Assembly: GCA_937888955.1 (NCBI GenBank)
Contig: CALAQW010000028.1
Coordinates: forward strand, 1 to 37,872
Reading direction: 5' to 3'
DNA: 37,872 bases
Source: an uncultured Alphaproteobacteria bacterium
GTDB taxonomy: Bacteria > Pseudomonadota > Alphaproteobacteria > UBA11222
Shown here piece after piece: positions 16,052 through 25,272 of this stretch. The position numbers and the translations under genes were made by a program. Numbering within the stretch: the first letter of the stretch is position 1; each line of letters begins with the position of its first letter. The notes below the pieces were generated by a model. The model did no database searches. It was not told the DNA's origin and was given only the letters and a program-made list of their open reading frames with translations.

Positions 16052-17293
16052 ATGGCCAAGGCAGTGAATATCGACATACCGGGTGGCAGCGTATCTGGAC
16101 ATTGCGACGACAAGTTCGCGGCGATTGCGGCGGAATTCGCCCGCAACTTCACCGAACGCAACGAAGTCGGCGCCTCGGTCTGCGTCAAGCTTGATGGCGA
16201 AACCGTCGTTGATCTTTGGGGCGGGCATTTCACCCGTGAGCGCGACCCCGCAACCCCCTGGAATGAGGATACGGTCACGATCGTCTATTCCTCGACCAAG
16301 GGGGCGACCGCGCTCTGTGCCCATATTCTTGCTGATCGGGGCGAGTTATCCCTTGACGCACCGGTTGCTGACTATTGGCCGGAATTCGCATGTAATGGCA
16401 AGGAAAAGACGACTGTACGGATGATGCTCGACCATAGTGTCGGCGTCCCGGTGTTGCGCGAAAAATTGCCCGACGGATCGGTCTATGACTGGGACTATAT
16501 GTGCGACCGGCTGGCCGGGGAGGAAGCCTTCTGGACACCGGGGGAACGGCATGGCTATCACGCCATGACCTTTGGCTGGACGGTGGGCGAACTTGTCCGG
16601 CGGGTCTCCGGCAAGTCTTTGGGCACGTTTTTTCAGGACGAAATCGCCAAGCCGCTCGGCCTTGAATTCTGGATCGGCACGCCTGAGGCAGTCGAACCGC
16701 GCATCTCGCCGATGATTCCGTTTCGTCCGGAAAAAGGCGCTCCCTTATCGCCGCTCGTGCAGCTTGCCTTTGCTGATGACAAGTCGATCCCGGCATTGTT
16801 CCTGTTCAATGGCGGCGGCTTTCAGCCTAATAGCCGCGAGGCGCATGCAGCCGAGATCGGGGCCGCAAACGGCATCACCAACGGGCGCGGACTTGCCGGC
16901 ATGTATGCCCCGCTTGCCTGTGGCGGCAGCCTTGGCGGGACCAATATCGTCAGTCCCGAAGCGATCGCGCGCATGGGCCAGGTTTCCATGTCCACGCACC
17001 TTGACGAAACCTTGCGCGTGCCGACCCGCTTTGCGCTTGGCTTCATGAAATCGATGGATAATCGCGGTCAGGGAATCTTTGCCAACATGATCCTGGGCGA
17101 ACGCGCCTTCGGCCATGTCGGTGCGGGTGGCAGCATCGGCTTTGCCGATCCCGAATGCGGCTTGAGCTTTGGCTATACAATGAACCGGATGGGTGACGGT
17201 ATCCTGCTGAACGACCGTGGCCAGTCGCTTGTCGATGCCGCATATAAAGGCTTGGGCTACCGCTCAAATGACGGCGGCGTCTGGATCGCCTGA
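16052..17293 (+). CDS. Serine hydrolase, class C beta-lactamase-like / EstB-type esterase
   Basis: This 413-residue member of the beta-lactamase-related serine hydrolase family carries the nucleophile motif SxxK at S80-S81-T82-K83 (VYSSTKGATA). The second-motif tyrosine lies in GYHAMTFGWTVGELVRRVSG, and a late glycine-rich block GHVGAGGSIGFADPECGLSFGY stands where the KTG/HTG motif would be. No signal peptide is seen, so it is probably a cytoplasmic esterase or lactonase rather than a resistance enzyme. GAGGGAG precedes the ATG at good spacing. The substrate cannot be told from context. Confidence 0.88.
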   Translation: MAKAVNIDIPGGSVSGHCDDKFAAIAAEFARNFTERNEVGASVCVKLDGETVVDLWGGHFTRERDPATPWNEDTVTIVYSSTKGATALCAHILADRGELSLDAPVADYWPEFACNGKEKTTVRMMLDHSVGVPVLREKLPDGSVYDWDYMCDRLAGEEAFWTPGERHGYHAMTFGWTVGELVRRVSGKSLGTFFQDEIAKPLGLEFWIGTPEAVEPRISPMIPFRPEKGAPLSPLVQLAFADDKSIPALFLFNGGGFQPNSREAHAAEIGAANGITNGRGLAGMYAPLACGGSLGGTNIVSPEAIARMGQVSMSTHLDETLRVPTRFALGFMKSMDNRGQGIFANMILGERAFGHVGAGGSIGFADPECGLSFGYTMNRMGDGILLNDRGQSLVDAAYKGLGYRSNDGGVWIA

Positions 17294-17313
17294 CCGCAGA
17301 CGCCAAACACTAT

Positions 17314-17349
17314 TCAACAACAAGGCGCTTCTCAACAATAGGGCGCTTC
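17314..17349. repeat. 18-bp tandem duplication between two convergent genes
   Basis: TCAACAACAAGGCGCTTC (17314-17331) is followed directly by TCAACAATAGGGCGCTTC (17332-17349), with two mismatches. The second copy ends where the hldD stop codon begins. It is probably a small slippage duplication. Confidence 0.75.
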
Positions 17350-18336
17350 TTAGAAATAGGGATTGTCTGTCAGCAGATAGTTGCGGACATAATCGGCAAT
17401 CCCGTCTTCAAGTTCGGTGAAGTCGCGTTGATAGCCGAGCGCGCGCAGACGGTCCATGCGCGCTTCGGTGAAATATTGGTATTTGTCGCGAATCTCGATC
17501 GGTGTATCGACATATTCGATCTCCGGCGCGCGATTCATTGCCGCAAACACCCCCTGCGCCAGATCCGCGAAGCTGCGCGCCCGGCCGGTGCCAATGTTAT
17601 AGATGCCACGATAATTTCCATGATCGAGCAACCACAGGATCACGTCGACGCAATCCTTCACATAGACGAAATCGCGCATCTGCCCGCCATCGGGATAATC
17701 GGGACGATGGGATTTGAACAGCCGCACAGGTTCCCCCTTGCCAATCGTCTCGACGATCTTGCAGATGACCGAACGCATCTCTCCCTTGTGATATTCATTC
17801 GGTCCGTACACGTTGAAGAATTTCAGTCCGGCCCAGGCGAGCGGTGCCGGGCGGTTATTGGCAACAAGCCGGGTCACCCGCCGATCAAAGGCATGTTTGC
17901 TCCACCCATAGGCATTGAGCGGCTGCAGCCGCGCCAGTGCATCGGGTGACCCGTCATCGTCAAACCCTGCCCCGCCATCGCCATAGGTCGCAGCCGAGGA
18001 GGCATAGATAAACGGCGTTCCCGATTTTGCGCACCATTGCCATAAATCACAGGACAAACGGAAATTCGACTGAACGATCTTGTCAACATCGCGCTCGGTC
18101 GTTGCTGACACCGCCCCCATATGGATTATCGCCTCGACCCGTGTGGGCGAAACATCGAGAAAACTCAAAAGCTGCTCGGGCGCGATAATGTCATAGATTT
18201 CATGGGCTGCGATGTTACGCCACTTATCATCAGTCCCGAACCAGTCGCAGACGACGATTTCATGATGGCCCCGCCCGGCAAGGGCTGCAACGATGTTTGA
18301 GCCGATGAAACCGGCCCCCCCGGTGACGATGATCAT
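17350..18336 (-). CDS. hldD: ADP-L-glycero-D-manno-heptose 6-epimerase
   Basis: This 328-residue short-chain dehydrogenase-fold epimerase converts ADP-D-glycero-D-manno-heptose to the L-glycero form for the LPS inner core. The N-terminal dinucleotide motif TGGAGFIGSN, the Ser/Tyr/Lys site (YASSAATYGDG, then YGWSKHAFD) and KFFNVYGPNEYHKGEMRSV are all characteristic. AGGATGCTGAG precedes the ATG. It lies 33 bases downstream of hldE in a two-gene operon. Length is normal. Confidence 0.95.
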   Translation of the reverse strand: MIIVTGGAGFIGSNIVAALAGRGHHEIVVCDWFGTDDKWRNIAAHEIYDIIAPEQLLSFLDVSPTRVEAIIHMGAVSATTERDVDKIVQSNFRLSCDLWQWCAKSGTPFIYASSAATYGDGGAGFDDDGSPDALARLQPLNAYGWSKHAFDRRVTRLVANNRPAPLAWAGLKFFNVYGPNEYHKGEMRSVICKIVETIGKGEPVRLFKSHRPDYPDGGQMRDFVYVKDCVDVILWLLDHGNYRGIYNIGTGRARSFADLAQGVFAAMNRAPEIEYVDTPIEIRDKYQYFTEARMDRLRALGYQRDFTELEDGIADYVRNYLLTDNPYF

Positions 18337-18369
18337 CTCAGCATCCTGTTATCGCGCGCATTCCGCCGC

Positions 18370-19830
18370 CTAACGCGCAATGCGCGCGATGGTGTTTGTC
18401 GTGGAAAACCCATCCTCCAGATCGGCAAGATGGATACGGCCGCCATATGCGGCAACGATTTCATGCCCCACGACCTGCTCGACGGTATAATCGGCCCCTT
18501 TGACCAGCACGTCGGGCCTGATTGCCTTGATCAGCTCGATCGGGGTGTCTTCATCGAACAAAACCACAAGATCCACAGGCGCCATCGAGGCCAAAACGAT
18601 TGCCCGCGCCATCTCGCTTTGTACCGGCCTGTCTTCACCCTTCAGCCGCTTGATCGACTGATCTGTGTTAAGCCCCACAATCAACCGGTCGCAGGTTGCC
18701 CGCGCCTGCCGCAACAGCGACACATGGCCCGGATGAACCAAATCGAAACAGCCATTGGTGAAGCCGATCTTTTTACCGCGTGCGCGCCACTTGTCGGCCA
18801 TTTCCACCGCGCGGGTGACATTGAGAATTTTGGCTTCGGCGCCTTCCAGATCAGCGGTGTGAAGGACACCTGCCAGATCTTCACGGTAGACGACCGCCGT
18901 GCCGGCCTTGGAAACGGCAAGCCCGGCCGCCGCATTGGCAAGCGCAACCGCATCTTCCATCGGCGCCCGGGCGGCAAGCGCGACCCCAAGCGTTGCGACG
19001 CATGTATCACCTGCCCCTGATTCATCGAATACTTCAGGCGCGCGGGCCGCAAGATGCAGCACATCCATGCCATCGCGCACAAGCGTCATGCCTTTTTGCG
19101 CACGGGTGACCAGCACTGCACCACCAATCTGCATTCCCGCAACCCGGGCCGCAGCTTCAATATTGGCGTCATCACTGCATACAGCGCCAGTTGCAAGCGC
19201 AAGCTCACGCACATTAGGGGTCAGGATATCGACACCGGCATAGCGGCTGAAATCGTGACTTTTGGGGTCCGCGACAACAGGTTTGCCCGCCAGATTCGCA
19301 ATCTGGATCAGTTGCTCCAAAGACTGGGTGGTCAGCATGCCTTTTGCATAGTCAGACAGAATAACGAGATCCGCCTCGGGCAATTCGGACCGAAAAGCCT
19401 CCAGGACCTGATTTTGCACATCGTCCTCAAGTGGCGCTTGCGATTCACGATCGGCACGCAGCAATTGTTGCGATCCAACAATATAGCGCGTCTTGGTGGT
19501 CGTTTGCCGCCCCGGCACAACGACAAGCCTGCTATCGACCTCAGGCCATTCACCAAGCAGCCGCGTTGCCTCATGCCCGGGTTCGTCATCCCCCATCACC
19601 GCAATCAGCGAAACCTGCGCGCCGAGCGCGGCGATATTGCGCACCACATTCCCGGCGCCACCAAGCATCGCATTCTCACGCAGCACGCGAATGACCGGGA
19701 TCGGCGCCTCGGGCGAAATCCGCTCCACCTCTCCATAGATGAAGCGATCAAGCATCAGATCACCCACGCAAAGCAACCGCACATCGCTGAAACGTGGCAT
19801 ATGGACAGCCAATTGTCCTAACTCGCTCAT
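18370..19830 (-). CDS. hldE: Bifunctional heptose-7-phosphate kinase / heptose-1-phosphate adenylyltransferase
   Basis: This 486-residue two-domain enzyme makes ADP-heptose. The N-terminal ribokinase-like domain (about 1-320) has AMLGGAGNVVRN and the catalytic block DESGAGDTCVATLGVALA. The C-terminal nucleotidyltransferase (about 345-486) has FTNGCFDLVHPGHVSLL with the HxGH motif. The reading frame is open for a further 65 codons upstream, but homology begins at MSELGQLAVHMPRF, so I place the start at ATG 19830, which gives the usual length. It is transcribed first in the hldE-hldD operon and is divergent from the EAL-like gene. Confidence 0.95.
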   Translation of the reverse strand: MSELGQLAVHMPRFSDVRLLCVGDLMLDRFIYGEVERISPEAPIPVIRVLRENAMLGGAGNVVRNIAALGAQVSLIAVMGDDEPGHEATRLLGEWPEVDSRLVVVPGRQTTTKTRYIVGSQQLLRADRESQAPLEDDVQNQVLEAFRSELPEADLVILSDYAKGMLTTQSLEQLIQIANLAGKPVVADPKSHDFSRYAGVDILTPNVRELALATGAVCSDDANIEAAARVAGMQIGGAVLVTRAQKGMTLVRDGMDVLHLAARAPEVFDESGAGDTCVATLGVALAARAPMEDAVALANAAAGLAVSKAGTAVVYREDLAGVLHTADLEGAEAKILNVTRAVEMADKWRARGKKIGFTNGCFDLVHPGHVSLLRQARATCDRLIVGLNTDQSIKRLKGEDRPVQSEMARAIVLASMAPVDLVVLFDEDTPIELIKAIRPDVLVKGADYTVEQVVGHEIVAAYGGRIHLADLEDGFSTTNTIARIAR

Positions 19831-19909
19831 ACAGATTGGCTCGACTATCATCTTGAAAGTATCAGGCGGGCAATTCATCGCAGCATTTGCCCGATCTATC
19901 CATATCACC

Positions 19910-21319
19910 ATGGGGTACGGCGATGATAGTGCCTTACGCCTTGTTCTTACCGTCAACCAGGTCAGATGCTTGCCGGATCGCGGCATTTTCCGCTTAACCG
20001 AAAATAAACCGCTCTCAAGCGACACTCTTGGAAGATTTCAGTCCCGACAGATTTCGAGACACGCTTTAGACGAATTGGAATCCGCCGTGCAACGGACCAG
20101 TTTCGAAAATCCGGCAAGCCACGAAGCCGCCCTGACCGACTACGCCACCCGTGTCGGTCAGCATCGCAAGGATCGCCGCGCGCTGCATATCCGGCTGTCA
20201 CAACTATCGCGGGGCAGCCAGTTCGAACACCATATTCGCATCGCCATGAATACTTTCGATCCGTTGCTCAAACGGTTCGAGGGGCAGATCTTCCGCATGT
20301 GGAACAACGATCTGATTGTCACCGTCAAGGGGGCAAGCCTGGGACAGATGGATGAATATGCGATCCGTCTGCAATTCCTGTTTTCCGGTGATCCGAATAT
20401 CGCCACCAGCGAGGAAGGCGATTTCCAGCTATGTCACTGGTATGAGATGGAAAGCGATTACCCTGCTTTCCGAAAGCTAGCGGAGACGTTTGAAAGCCAG
20501 GCTGCAAAGGAACGCGAGCGGATCGAGCAAACGCAATCATCCGGCACAGTCAATAGTCTGGACAATTCAGCGGCTGCGGTTGAACCGCTGACGCCGATCT
20601 TGCTGGAACGTTTTGAAAAGGCGCTGGGAACCGCAGACCTGTCACCGATGGTGCAGCAGCAGATGATTTGCGCCATACCCAAGGGCGGCGAACCGCAAGC
20701 AGTGATGGAGGAGTATTTTGTCTCCATCGCCGCGTTGCAGAAAAAATTCCTGCCGGGCGTCAATTGTCTCAGCGATAAATGGCTGTTTCAACGGATCTGC
20801 CAGCGGCTTGATTACCGGATGCTCACAGCCCTGCCCGAGCTTGTGCAGAAAGCGACTGTACCGCTGTCAATCAATATCAATGTCGCAACGTTGCTGTCGC
20901 CTGAATTTCTCAAATTCGACGAACGCTACCAGAGACTGACCGAACTTCCCCTGATCCTCGAATTGCAGAGCATCGATCTGTTCGGCGATATGGGAGCCTA
21001 TATTTTTGCACGGGATTTCGTGCATGAGAGAGGCTATCGCCTGGCGCTCGACGGGCTGGACCAGATGACATTTCCGCTGATTGACCGGCGCAAGCTGAAA
21101 CTGGACTTCCAGAAAATTCAGTGGAATCCGGAAATTCTCAGCGATATCCGCGCCAATAAACGCGAGGAATTCATTGCTGCCGTCAACAAGACAGGCGCGA
21201 CGCGGGTCATTCTCTGCCGCTGCGATGATCAACGCGCCGTCGAGTTCGGCAAAAGCGTCGGCATCAGCCTTTTCCAGGGTCGCCACCTTGACCAAATGCT
21301 GCGGAAAAAAGCTGCCTAG
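19910..21319 (+). CDS. Degenerate EAL-like domain protein
   Basis: This protein of about 469 residues has an unrecognised N-terminal half of about 250 residues (LRLQFLFSGDPN, charged linker) and a C-terminal region that tracks the EAL fold. ININVATLLSPEFLKF corresponds to the NISP block, LPLILELQSIDLF to the ELTE block, GYRLALDGLDQMTF to the DDFGTGYS block, KLKLDF to the KID block, and SVGISLFQGRHLDQML to the final strand. The EAL tripeptide and the DDFG aspartates are missing, so cyclic-di-GMP hydrolysis is unlikely and a binding or scaffolding role is inferred. The start is uncertain: ATG 19910 is used because the frame further upstream overlaps the divergent hldE start, and later GTG/TTG codons are possible. 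Confidence 0.7.
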   Translation: MGYGDDSALRLVLTVNQVRCLPDRGIFRLTENKPLSSDTLGRFQSRQISRHALDELESAVQRTSFENPASHEAALTDYATRVGQHRKDRRALHIRLSQLSRGSQFEHHIRIAMNTFDPLLKRFEGQIFRMWNNDLIVTVKGASLGQMDEYAIRLQFLFSGDPNIATSEEGDFQLCHWYEMESDYPAFRKLAETFESQAAKERERIEQTQSSGTVNSLDNSAAAVEPLTPILLERFEKALGTADLSPMVQQQMICAIPKGGEPQAVMEEYFVSIAALQKKFLPGVNCLSDKWLFQRICQRLDYRMLTALPELVQKATVPLSININVATLLSPEFLKFDERYQRLTELPLILELQSIDLFGDMGAYIFARDFVHERGYRLALDGLDQMTFPLIDRRKLKLDFQKIQWNPEILSDIRANKREEFIAAVNKTGATRVILCRCDDQRAVEFGKSVGISLFQGRHLDQMLRKKAA

Positions 21320-21359
21320 CCCCGACCGATGCTAAGACGGCTGCTAAAATGCACGGCCC

Positions 21360-21926
21360 TCAGCGCGGCGCATGCTTTGCGAGTATGCGCTGCAGGGTCC
21401 GCCGGTGCATCCGTAATTTCCGCGCCGTCTCGGAGACATTCCGGTCGCATTGCTCAAAAACCCGCTGAATATGTTCCCAGCGGACGCGGTCAGCCGACAT
21501 CGGGTTATCGGGCAACTCGCCAACACCCTGCTCACCTGCGGTCAGCAATGCCAACTCGATCTGGTCCGCGTCGGCCGGCTTGGCAAGATAATCCACCGCA
21601 CCGCGTTTTATTGCCGCAACCGCGCTCGCAATATTGCCATAACCTGTCAAAACCACAGCACGGCAATCGGGCCTTACAGCTTCCAGCGCATCCACCACAG
21701 ACAGCCCATTGCCATCATCAAGCCGCAAATCAACAATCGCATAAGCCGGTTTGACCTCTTCCGCCAGCGCGATGCCCGCTTCCACACTTTCTGCGGTGCT
21801 GACCAGAAACTCCCGCTCCGCCATGGCGCGCGCCAGGCGATCGCGAAACGGCTTGTCGTCATCGACAATCAGCAGGGTCCGCGATCCGTCATCATCTTCC
21901 AAATTCTCTTGCCCGGTATCAGACAT
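21360..21926 (-). CDS. actR: ActR/RegA-family redox response regulator
   Basis: This 188-residue response regulator has a receiver domain with acidic pocket VDDDKPF (22-24), phospho-acceptor D66 in VDLRL, LTGYG and the lysine in YLAKP. A Fis-type helix-turn-helix follows (NVSETARKLRMHRRTLQRIL), nearly invariant in ActR/RegA/PrrA proteins. The family activates or represses respiratory, carbon- and nitrogen-fixation and photosynthesis genes according to redox state. It lies 11 bases downstream of the kinase gene actS in one operon. In Rhodobacter the homologues are divergent with senC between them; here the SCO1/SenC homologue is about 5 kb away. Confidence 0.95.
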   Translation of the reverse strand: MSDTGQENLEDDDGSRTLLIVDDDKPFRDRLARAMAEREFLVSTAESVEAGIALAEEVKPAYAIVDLRLDDGNGLSVVDALEAVRPDCRAVVLTGYGNIASAVAAIKRGAVDYLAKPADADQIELALLTAGEQGVGELPDNPMSADRVRWEHIQRVFEQCDRNVSETARKLRMHRRTLQRILAKHAPR

Positions 21927-21937
21927 ATAGATCTTCC

Positions 21938-23299
21938 CTAATTTCCCGCGCCAACCAGATCGCTGATATTTGTTTCATCAATACTCAACACTTCAATCAT
22001 CGGGCGCGGCCAAGCGATCGTCACGGCTGCGCCACCTGATTTGCGGTTTGCGAAACTGACCTGTGCACCTGTGCGTTCTAGCAAATCTTTGGCGATGAAA
22101 ATACCCAACCCCATTCCTCCCTTTTGCCCGCGATCGAGACTTACGGCCTGCCCGTCAGCAGCGAAGCGCGACCGACGCGTCGTAAGATAAGGCTCCCCCA
22201 CCAGCCCCATGATAGACGATGCGAAACCCGGACCATCATCGAGAATGCGCACACGCAGTTCCGCAGCGCTCCAAACCGCGTGCAGAATCACCTCGTTTTC
22301 AGCGAACTCGACGGCATTTTCAACAAGGTTTGACAGTGCATGCGCAAGCTCGGGGCTGCGCCGCACAAGCGGGGGCGGCTCCTCTTCAGATTTATTCGGC
22401 CCGGTCGCCCTGACCGTAATCCTGACACCCTGCGCTGCGGCATCAGCAGCGGGATAGACTTCCGATAAAATCTCGGTAATTGGCGCCACCGCCAGCATAT
22501 CGGGATGTTCGGCGCTGCCCGGCCGGTGCGACAGTCGCGCCAGAATTTCGCGGCAGCGTTCGGCCTGCTCGCGCAGCAGGGTCAAATCCTCCCGCATGGG
22601 TCCGCTGGCGGCTGCACTATGCTCAAGCTCCCTTGCGACGACGGATATGGTGCCAAGTGGCGATCCCAGCTCATGCGCTGCGGCCGCGGCCAAAGCGCCC
22701 AGCGCCGATAATTGCTGCTGCCGGGCCAACGACATCTGGGTTGCGGCCAGTGCATCGGACATCCGTCTTGTTTCCGCTGCAACCCGCCATGCATAGGCCG
22801 ACAGGAAAACCAGCCCCAAACTGATTGCCGCCCAAATACCCCCAGTGTAAAGCGCCGGCATGTTCAGCGTTTCTCCCACCCGCCAGGGCAGCGGTTCGTG
22901 CCAGAATGCCAGTAACGTGACGCATATGAAGGCCAGCCCGCCAAGCTGGACCGTGGCGCCGAGCGATAAAATCGTGGCTGATATCGTGACTGGCGCCAAA
23001 AACAACAGCGCAAAGGGATTCTGCAACCCCCCTGTCAGAAACAACAGCACGGCCAATTGCAGCAGATCATATCCAAGATAAATCCGCGCTTCCCGGCCGG
23101 TCAGTCTTTTGGAGGCGGGATATCTGAATGTCAGAACGACATTGAGCCACCCCGAGGCCGCGATCGCCGCCAAGACCGGGTAAAGCGGCAATGTGAAACC
23201 GAGCCCGAAATAAACAAATATGACCGCCGCAACCTGCCCTGCCACCGCAAGCCAGCGCAGATTGACAAGCGTGCGCAGACGGATGCGCAGCGGTGCCAT
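21938..23299 (-). CDS. actS: ActS/RegB-family redox-sensing histidine kinase
   Basis: This 453-residue sensor kinase has about six N-terminal membrane helices. The ubiquinone-sensing motif GGLQNPF lies in the membrane domain, the H-box in AAAAHELGSPLGTI, and the conserved redox-active cysteine in LREQAERCREIL. The ATP-binding domain has NLVENAVEFA, DDGPGF and GGMGLGIFIAKDLLERTG. In the family, oxidised quinone and cysteine oxidation switch the kinase off, and it phosphorylates ActR. I use ATG 23299; GTG starts up to 23332 add eleven residues and none has a good ribosome-binding site. About 20 residues extend past the usual end. Confidence 0.93.
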   Translation of the reverse strand: MAPLRIRLRTLVNLRWLAVAGQVAAVIFVYFGLGFTLPLYPVLAAIAASGWLNVVLTFRYPASKRLTGREARIYLGYDLLQLAVLLFLTGGLQNPFALLFLAPVTISATILSLGATVQLGGLAFICVTLLAFWHEPLPWRVGETLNMPALYTGGIWAAISLGLVFLSAYAWRVAAETRRMSDALAATQMSLARQQQLSALGALAAAAAHELGSPLGTISVVARELEHSAAASGPMREDLTLLREQAERCREILARLSHRPGSAEHPDMLAVAPITEILSEVYPAADAAAQGVRITVRATGPNKSEEEPPPLVRRSPELAHALSNLVENAVEFAENEVILHAVWSAAELRVRILDDGPGFASSIMGLVGEPYLTTRRSRFAADGQAVSLDRGQKGGMGLGIFIAKDLLERTGAQVSFANRKSGGAAVTIAWPRPMIEVLSIDETNISDLVGAGN

Positions 23300-23390
23300 A
23301 TTTTTTGCCGCGTCACTCACTATCACGCACACGCGCTGGCGCGATCGACAGCTTCGCTATTGCACGGGAGGCTGTCCAACCAGCCCGCCT

Positions 23391-23418
23391 TTGACAAAAT
23401 TTGTTTCACCCTATGCTT
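23391..23418 (+). promoter_or_regulatory. Putative promoter of the ABC transporter operon
   Basis: A consensus TTGACA (23391-23396) is followed after 15 bases by TATGCT (23412-23417), the same -10 hexamer as in the zinc promoter. It lies in the gap between the divergent actS and ABC genes, about 150 bases before the ATPase start chosen here. The spacer is a little short. Confidence 0.45.
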
Positions 23419-23570
23419 TATCCATTCCGCTTACCCAGGAATGTTCCATTCTTCCATCGCGGCGGAAGAAAAACGATGATTTATCGCAATTTATGTCGAT
23501 GCGTGTTCTGTTTGTCCGCCATGCTACTATCGGCATGTCATCATCATGTTCTGTGAGTCCCGGTCCGCCA

Positions 23571-24356
23571 ATGCCAATTCCTGAAACAGACCCGAAGCCG
23601 GTCATCAGCGTCACCAATCTCAGCAAACGCTTTGGAACGGTGGAGGCGGTCAGCGACATCAGCTTCACGGTCGCGGCAGGCTCCATCACTGGCCTTTTGG
23701 GCGGCAATGGCGCGGGCAAGACAACAACAATCGCCATGCTGCTTGGCCTTGTCGAACCGACCAGCGGACAGATTGACATTTTAGGGCATGCCGTACCCAA
23801 ACAACGCCATCAGGTGCTGCACCGAATGAATTTCGAATCGCCTTATGTCGATCTGCCGCATCGGCTCACCGTTGCCGAAAACCTGCGCGTTTATGCAATG
23901 CTTTACGGCGTTCGCCACACAGAAGCACGCATTCGCGAATTATGCGAAGACCTGGACCTGACAGCATTACTGAACCGTCCGGCGGGGCAGTTATCGGCCG
24001 GCCAGAAAACCCGGGTCTCACTGGCAAAGTCGCTGATCAATGCGCCAGAGCTGTTGCTGCTTGACGAACCAACCGCCTCTCTTGATCCCGATACCGCCGA
24101 CTGGGTACGCGGCTATCTTGAAAATTATTGCACCCGACATCATGCCTCAATCCTGCTTGCTTCCCACAATATGGCCGAGGTGGAACGCATGTGTGACAAT
24201 GTGCTGATGATGCGCACCGGCAGGATTGTCGACCAAGGCACGCCAGCGGGTTTGATCGCCCGCTATGGCCGGCAAAATCTCGAGCAGGTATTCCTTGATA
24301 TCGCGCGCGGCACCGGGCATGCGGCTCAATCGGAAGTAGCGGCGACACGCCAATGA
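23571..24356 (+). CDS. ABC transporter ATP-binding protein
   Basis: This ATPase of about 261 residues belongs to the DrrA/CcmA/NodI-like export group. It has Walker A GGNGAGKTTT (about 44-53), signature LSAGQKTRVSLAKS, Walker B LLLLDEPTASLD and switch His in LLASHNMAEVERMCD. The frame extends far upstream, but family similarity begins at PVISVTNLSKRFG. ATG 23571 is used, and ATGs at 23498 or 23535 are possible; none has a clear Shine-Dalgarno. It overlaps the permease gene by four bases (ATGA), so the two form one exporter. The substrate is unknown. Confidence 0.92.
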   Translation: MPIPETDPKPVISVTNLSKRFGTVEAVSDISFTVAAGSITGLLGGNGAGKTTTIAMLLGLVEPTSGQIDILGHAVPKQRHQVLHRMNFESPYVDLPHRLTVAENLRVYAMLYGVRHTEARIRELCEDLDLTALLNRPAGQLSAGQKTRVSLAKSLINAPELLLLDEPTASLDPDTADWVRGYLENYCTRHHASILLASHNMAEVERMCDNVLMMRTGRIVDQGTPAGLIARYGRQNLEQVFLDIARGTGHAAQSEVAATRQ

Positions 24357-25222
24357 CGGAACAGCGCGACACCCCGCCCGAAACCGGATTTGTGTCCAGG
24401 GTTGCCGTGACGCCTGTCTCGCAAAGCATGACGGCATGGCGGCGCATTGCCGCCATGATATTGCGTTACAGCTACCTGATCAAAGGGTCGTGGCCACGCC
24501 TGCTTGACCTTTGGTACTGGCCAACATTGCAGATCGTCCTTTGGGGCTTCATAACCGGCTTTCTGGTGGAAAACAGCAGTTTTTTCGCGCAGGCGACCGG
24601 CATTCTGCTCGGCGCTGTCATGTTATGGGATCTGCTGTTCCGTGGACAGATGGGTTTTGCCCTGTCGTTCTTTGAGGAAATGTGGTCGCGAAATCTGGGC
24701 CACCTGCTCGTCAGCCCGCTGCGGCCACGGGAACTGATCGCGGCACTGTTGGCTATGAGTGTGATCCGGACAATTGTCGGGGTTGCCCCCGCGACAGTCC
24801 TGGCAATCTGGTTTTTCGGGTTCAATCTTTATGCGCTTGGGCTGATGCTCATCGCATTCTTCATCTGCCTGATCATGGCAGGGTGGAGCATGGGGTTGCT
24901 TGTCTCGGGACTGGTTCTGCGGTTCGGCATGGGGGCGGAAAGCCTTGCCTGGGCGTTGATATTCGGCATTGCACCGCTTTGTGCGATCTACTACCCCGTC
25001 GCCAGCCTGCCCGACTGGATCCAGCCACTATCCTGGGCGCTGCCGCCCTCCCACATCTTTGAGGGCATGCGCGCAATTCTGATCGATCAGACAGTGCGCT
25101 ACGATCTGCTGCTGTCGGCCATCCTTCTTGATCTGGCATATTTCAGCGCGGCGTGCTGGTGGTTCATGCACTGCCTGAAGGTCGCCCGAAACGAGGGCAA
25201 GTTACTGCAAATTGGTGAATAG
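24353..25222 (+). CDS. ABC-2 type transporter permease
   Basis: This 289-residue permease has six predicted helices of the ABC-2 family (DrrB/NodJ-like). Segments include LQIVLWGFITGFLVENSSFF, the central block SFFEEMWSRNLGHLLVSPLRPRELI, and a C-terminal GAESLAWALIFGIAPLCAIYYPVASLPDWIQPLSWALPPSHIFEGMR typical of NodJ-type exporters. The start overlaps the ATPase stop. The pair is divergent from actS-actR. It probably exports a lipid, polysaccharide or small hydrophobic compound; there is no biosynthetic gene beside it to say which. Confidence 0.9.
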   Translation: MTEQRDTPPETGFVSRVAVTPVSQSMTAWRRIAAMILRYSYLIKGSWPRLLDLWYWPTLQIVLWGFITGFLVENSSFFAQATGILLGAVMLWDLLFRGQMGFALSFFEEMWSRNLGHLLVSPLRPRELIAALLAMSVIRTIVGVAPATVLAIWFFGFNLYALGLMLIAFFICLIMAGWSMGLLVSGLVLRFGMGAESLAWALIFGIAPLCAIYYPVASLPDWIQPLSWALPPSHIFEGMRAILIDQTVRYDLLLSAILLDLAYFSAACWWFMHCLKVARNEGKLLQIGE

Positions 25223-25272
25223 GGTGAGGGCCGGACATCGCCCGCGCGCATCGTAAATTTCCGGGCGTACCG

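Noticed and set aside
16052-17293. Possible antibiotic-resistance beta-lactamase
   Set aside because: SxxK is present, but there is no signal peptide and the pattern fits esterase or lactonase-type serine hydrolases; no resistance context or mobile element is seen.
19739-19909. Upstream 57 codons of the EAL-like frame
   Set aside because: They overlap the divergent hldE start and contain no similarity; the segment is likely the shared intergenic and 5' region.
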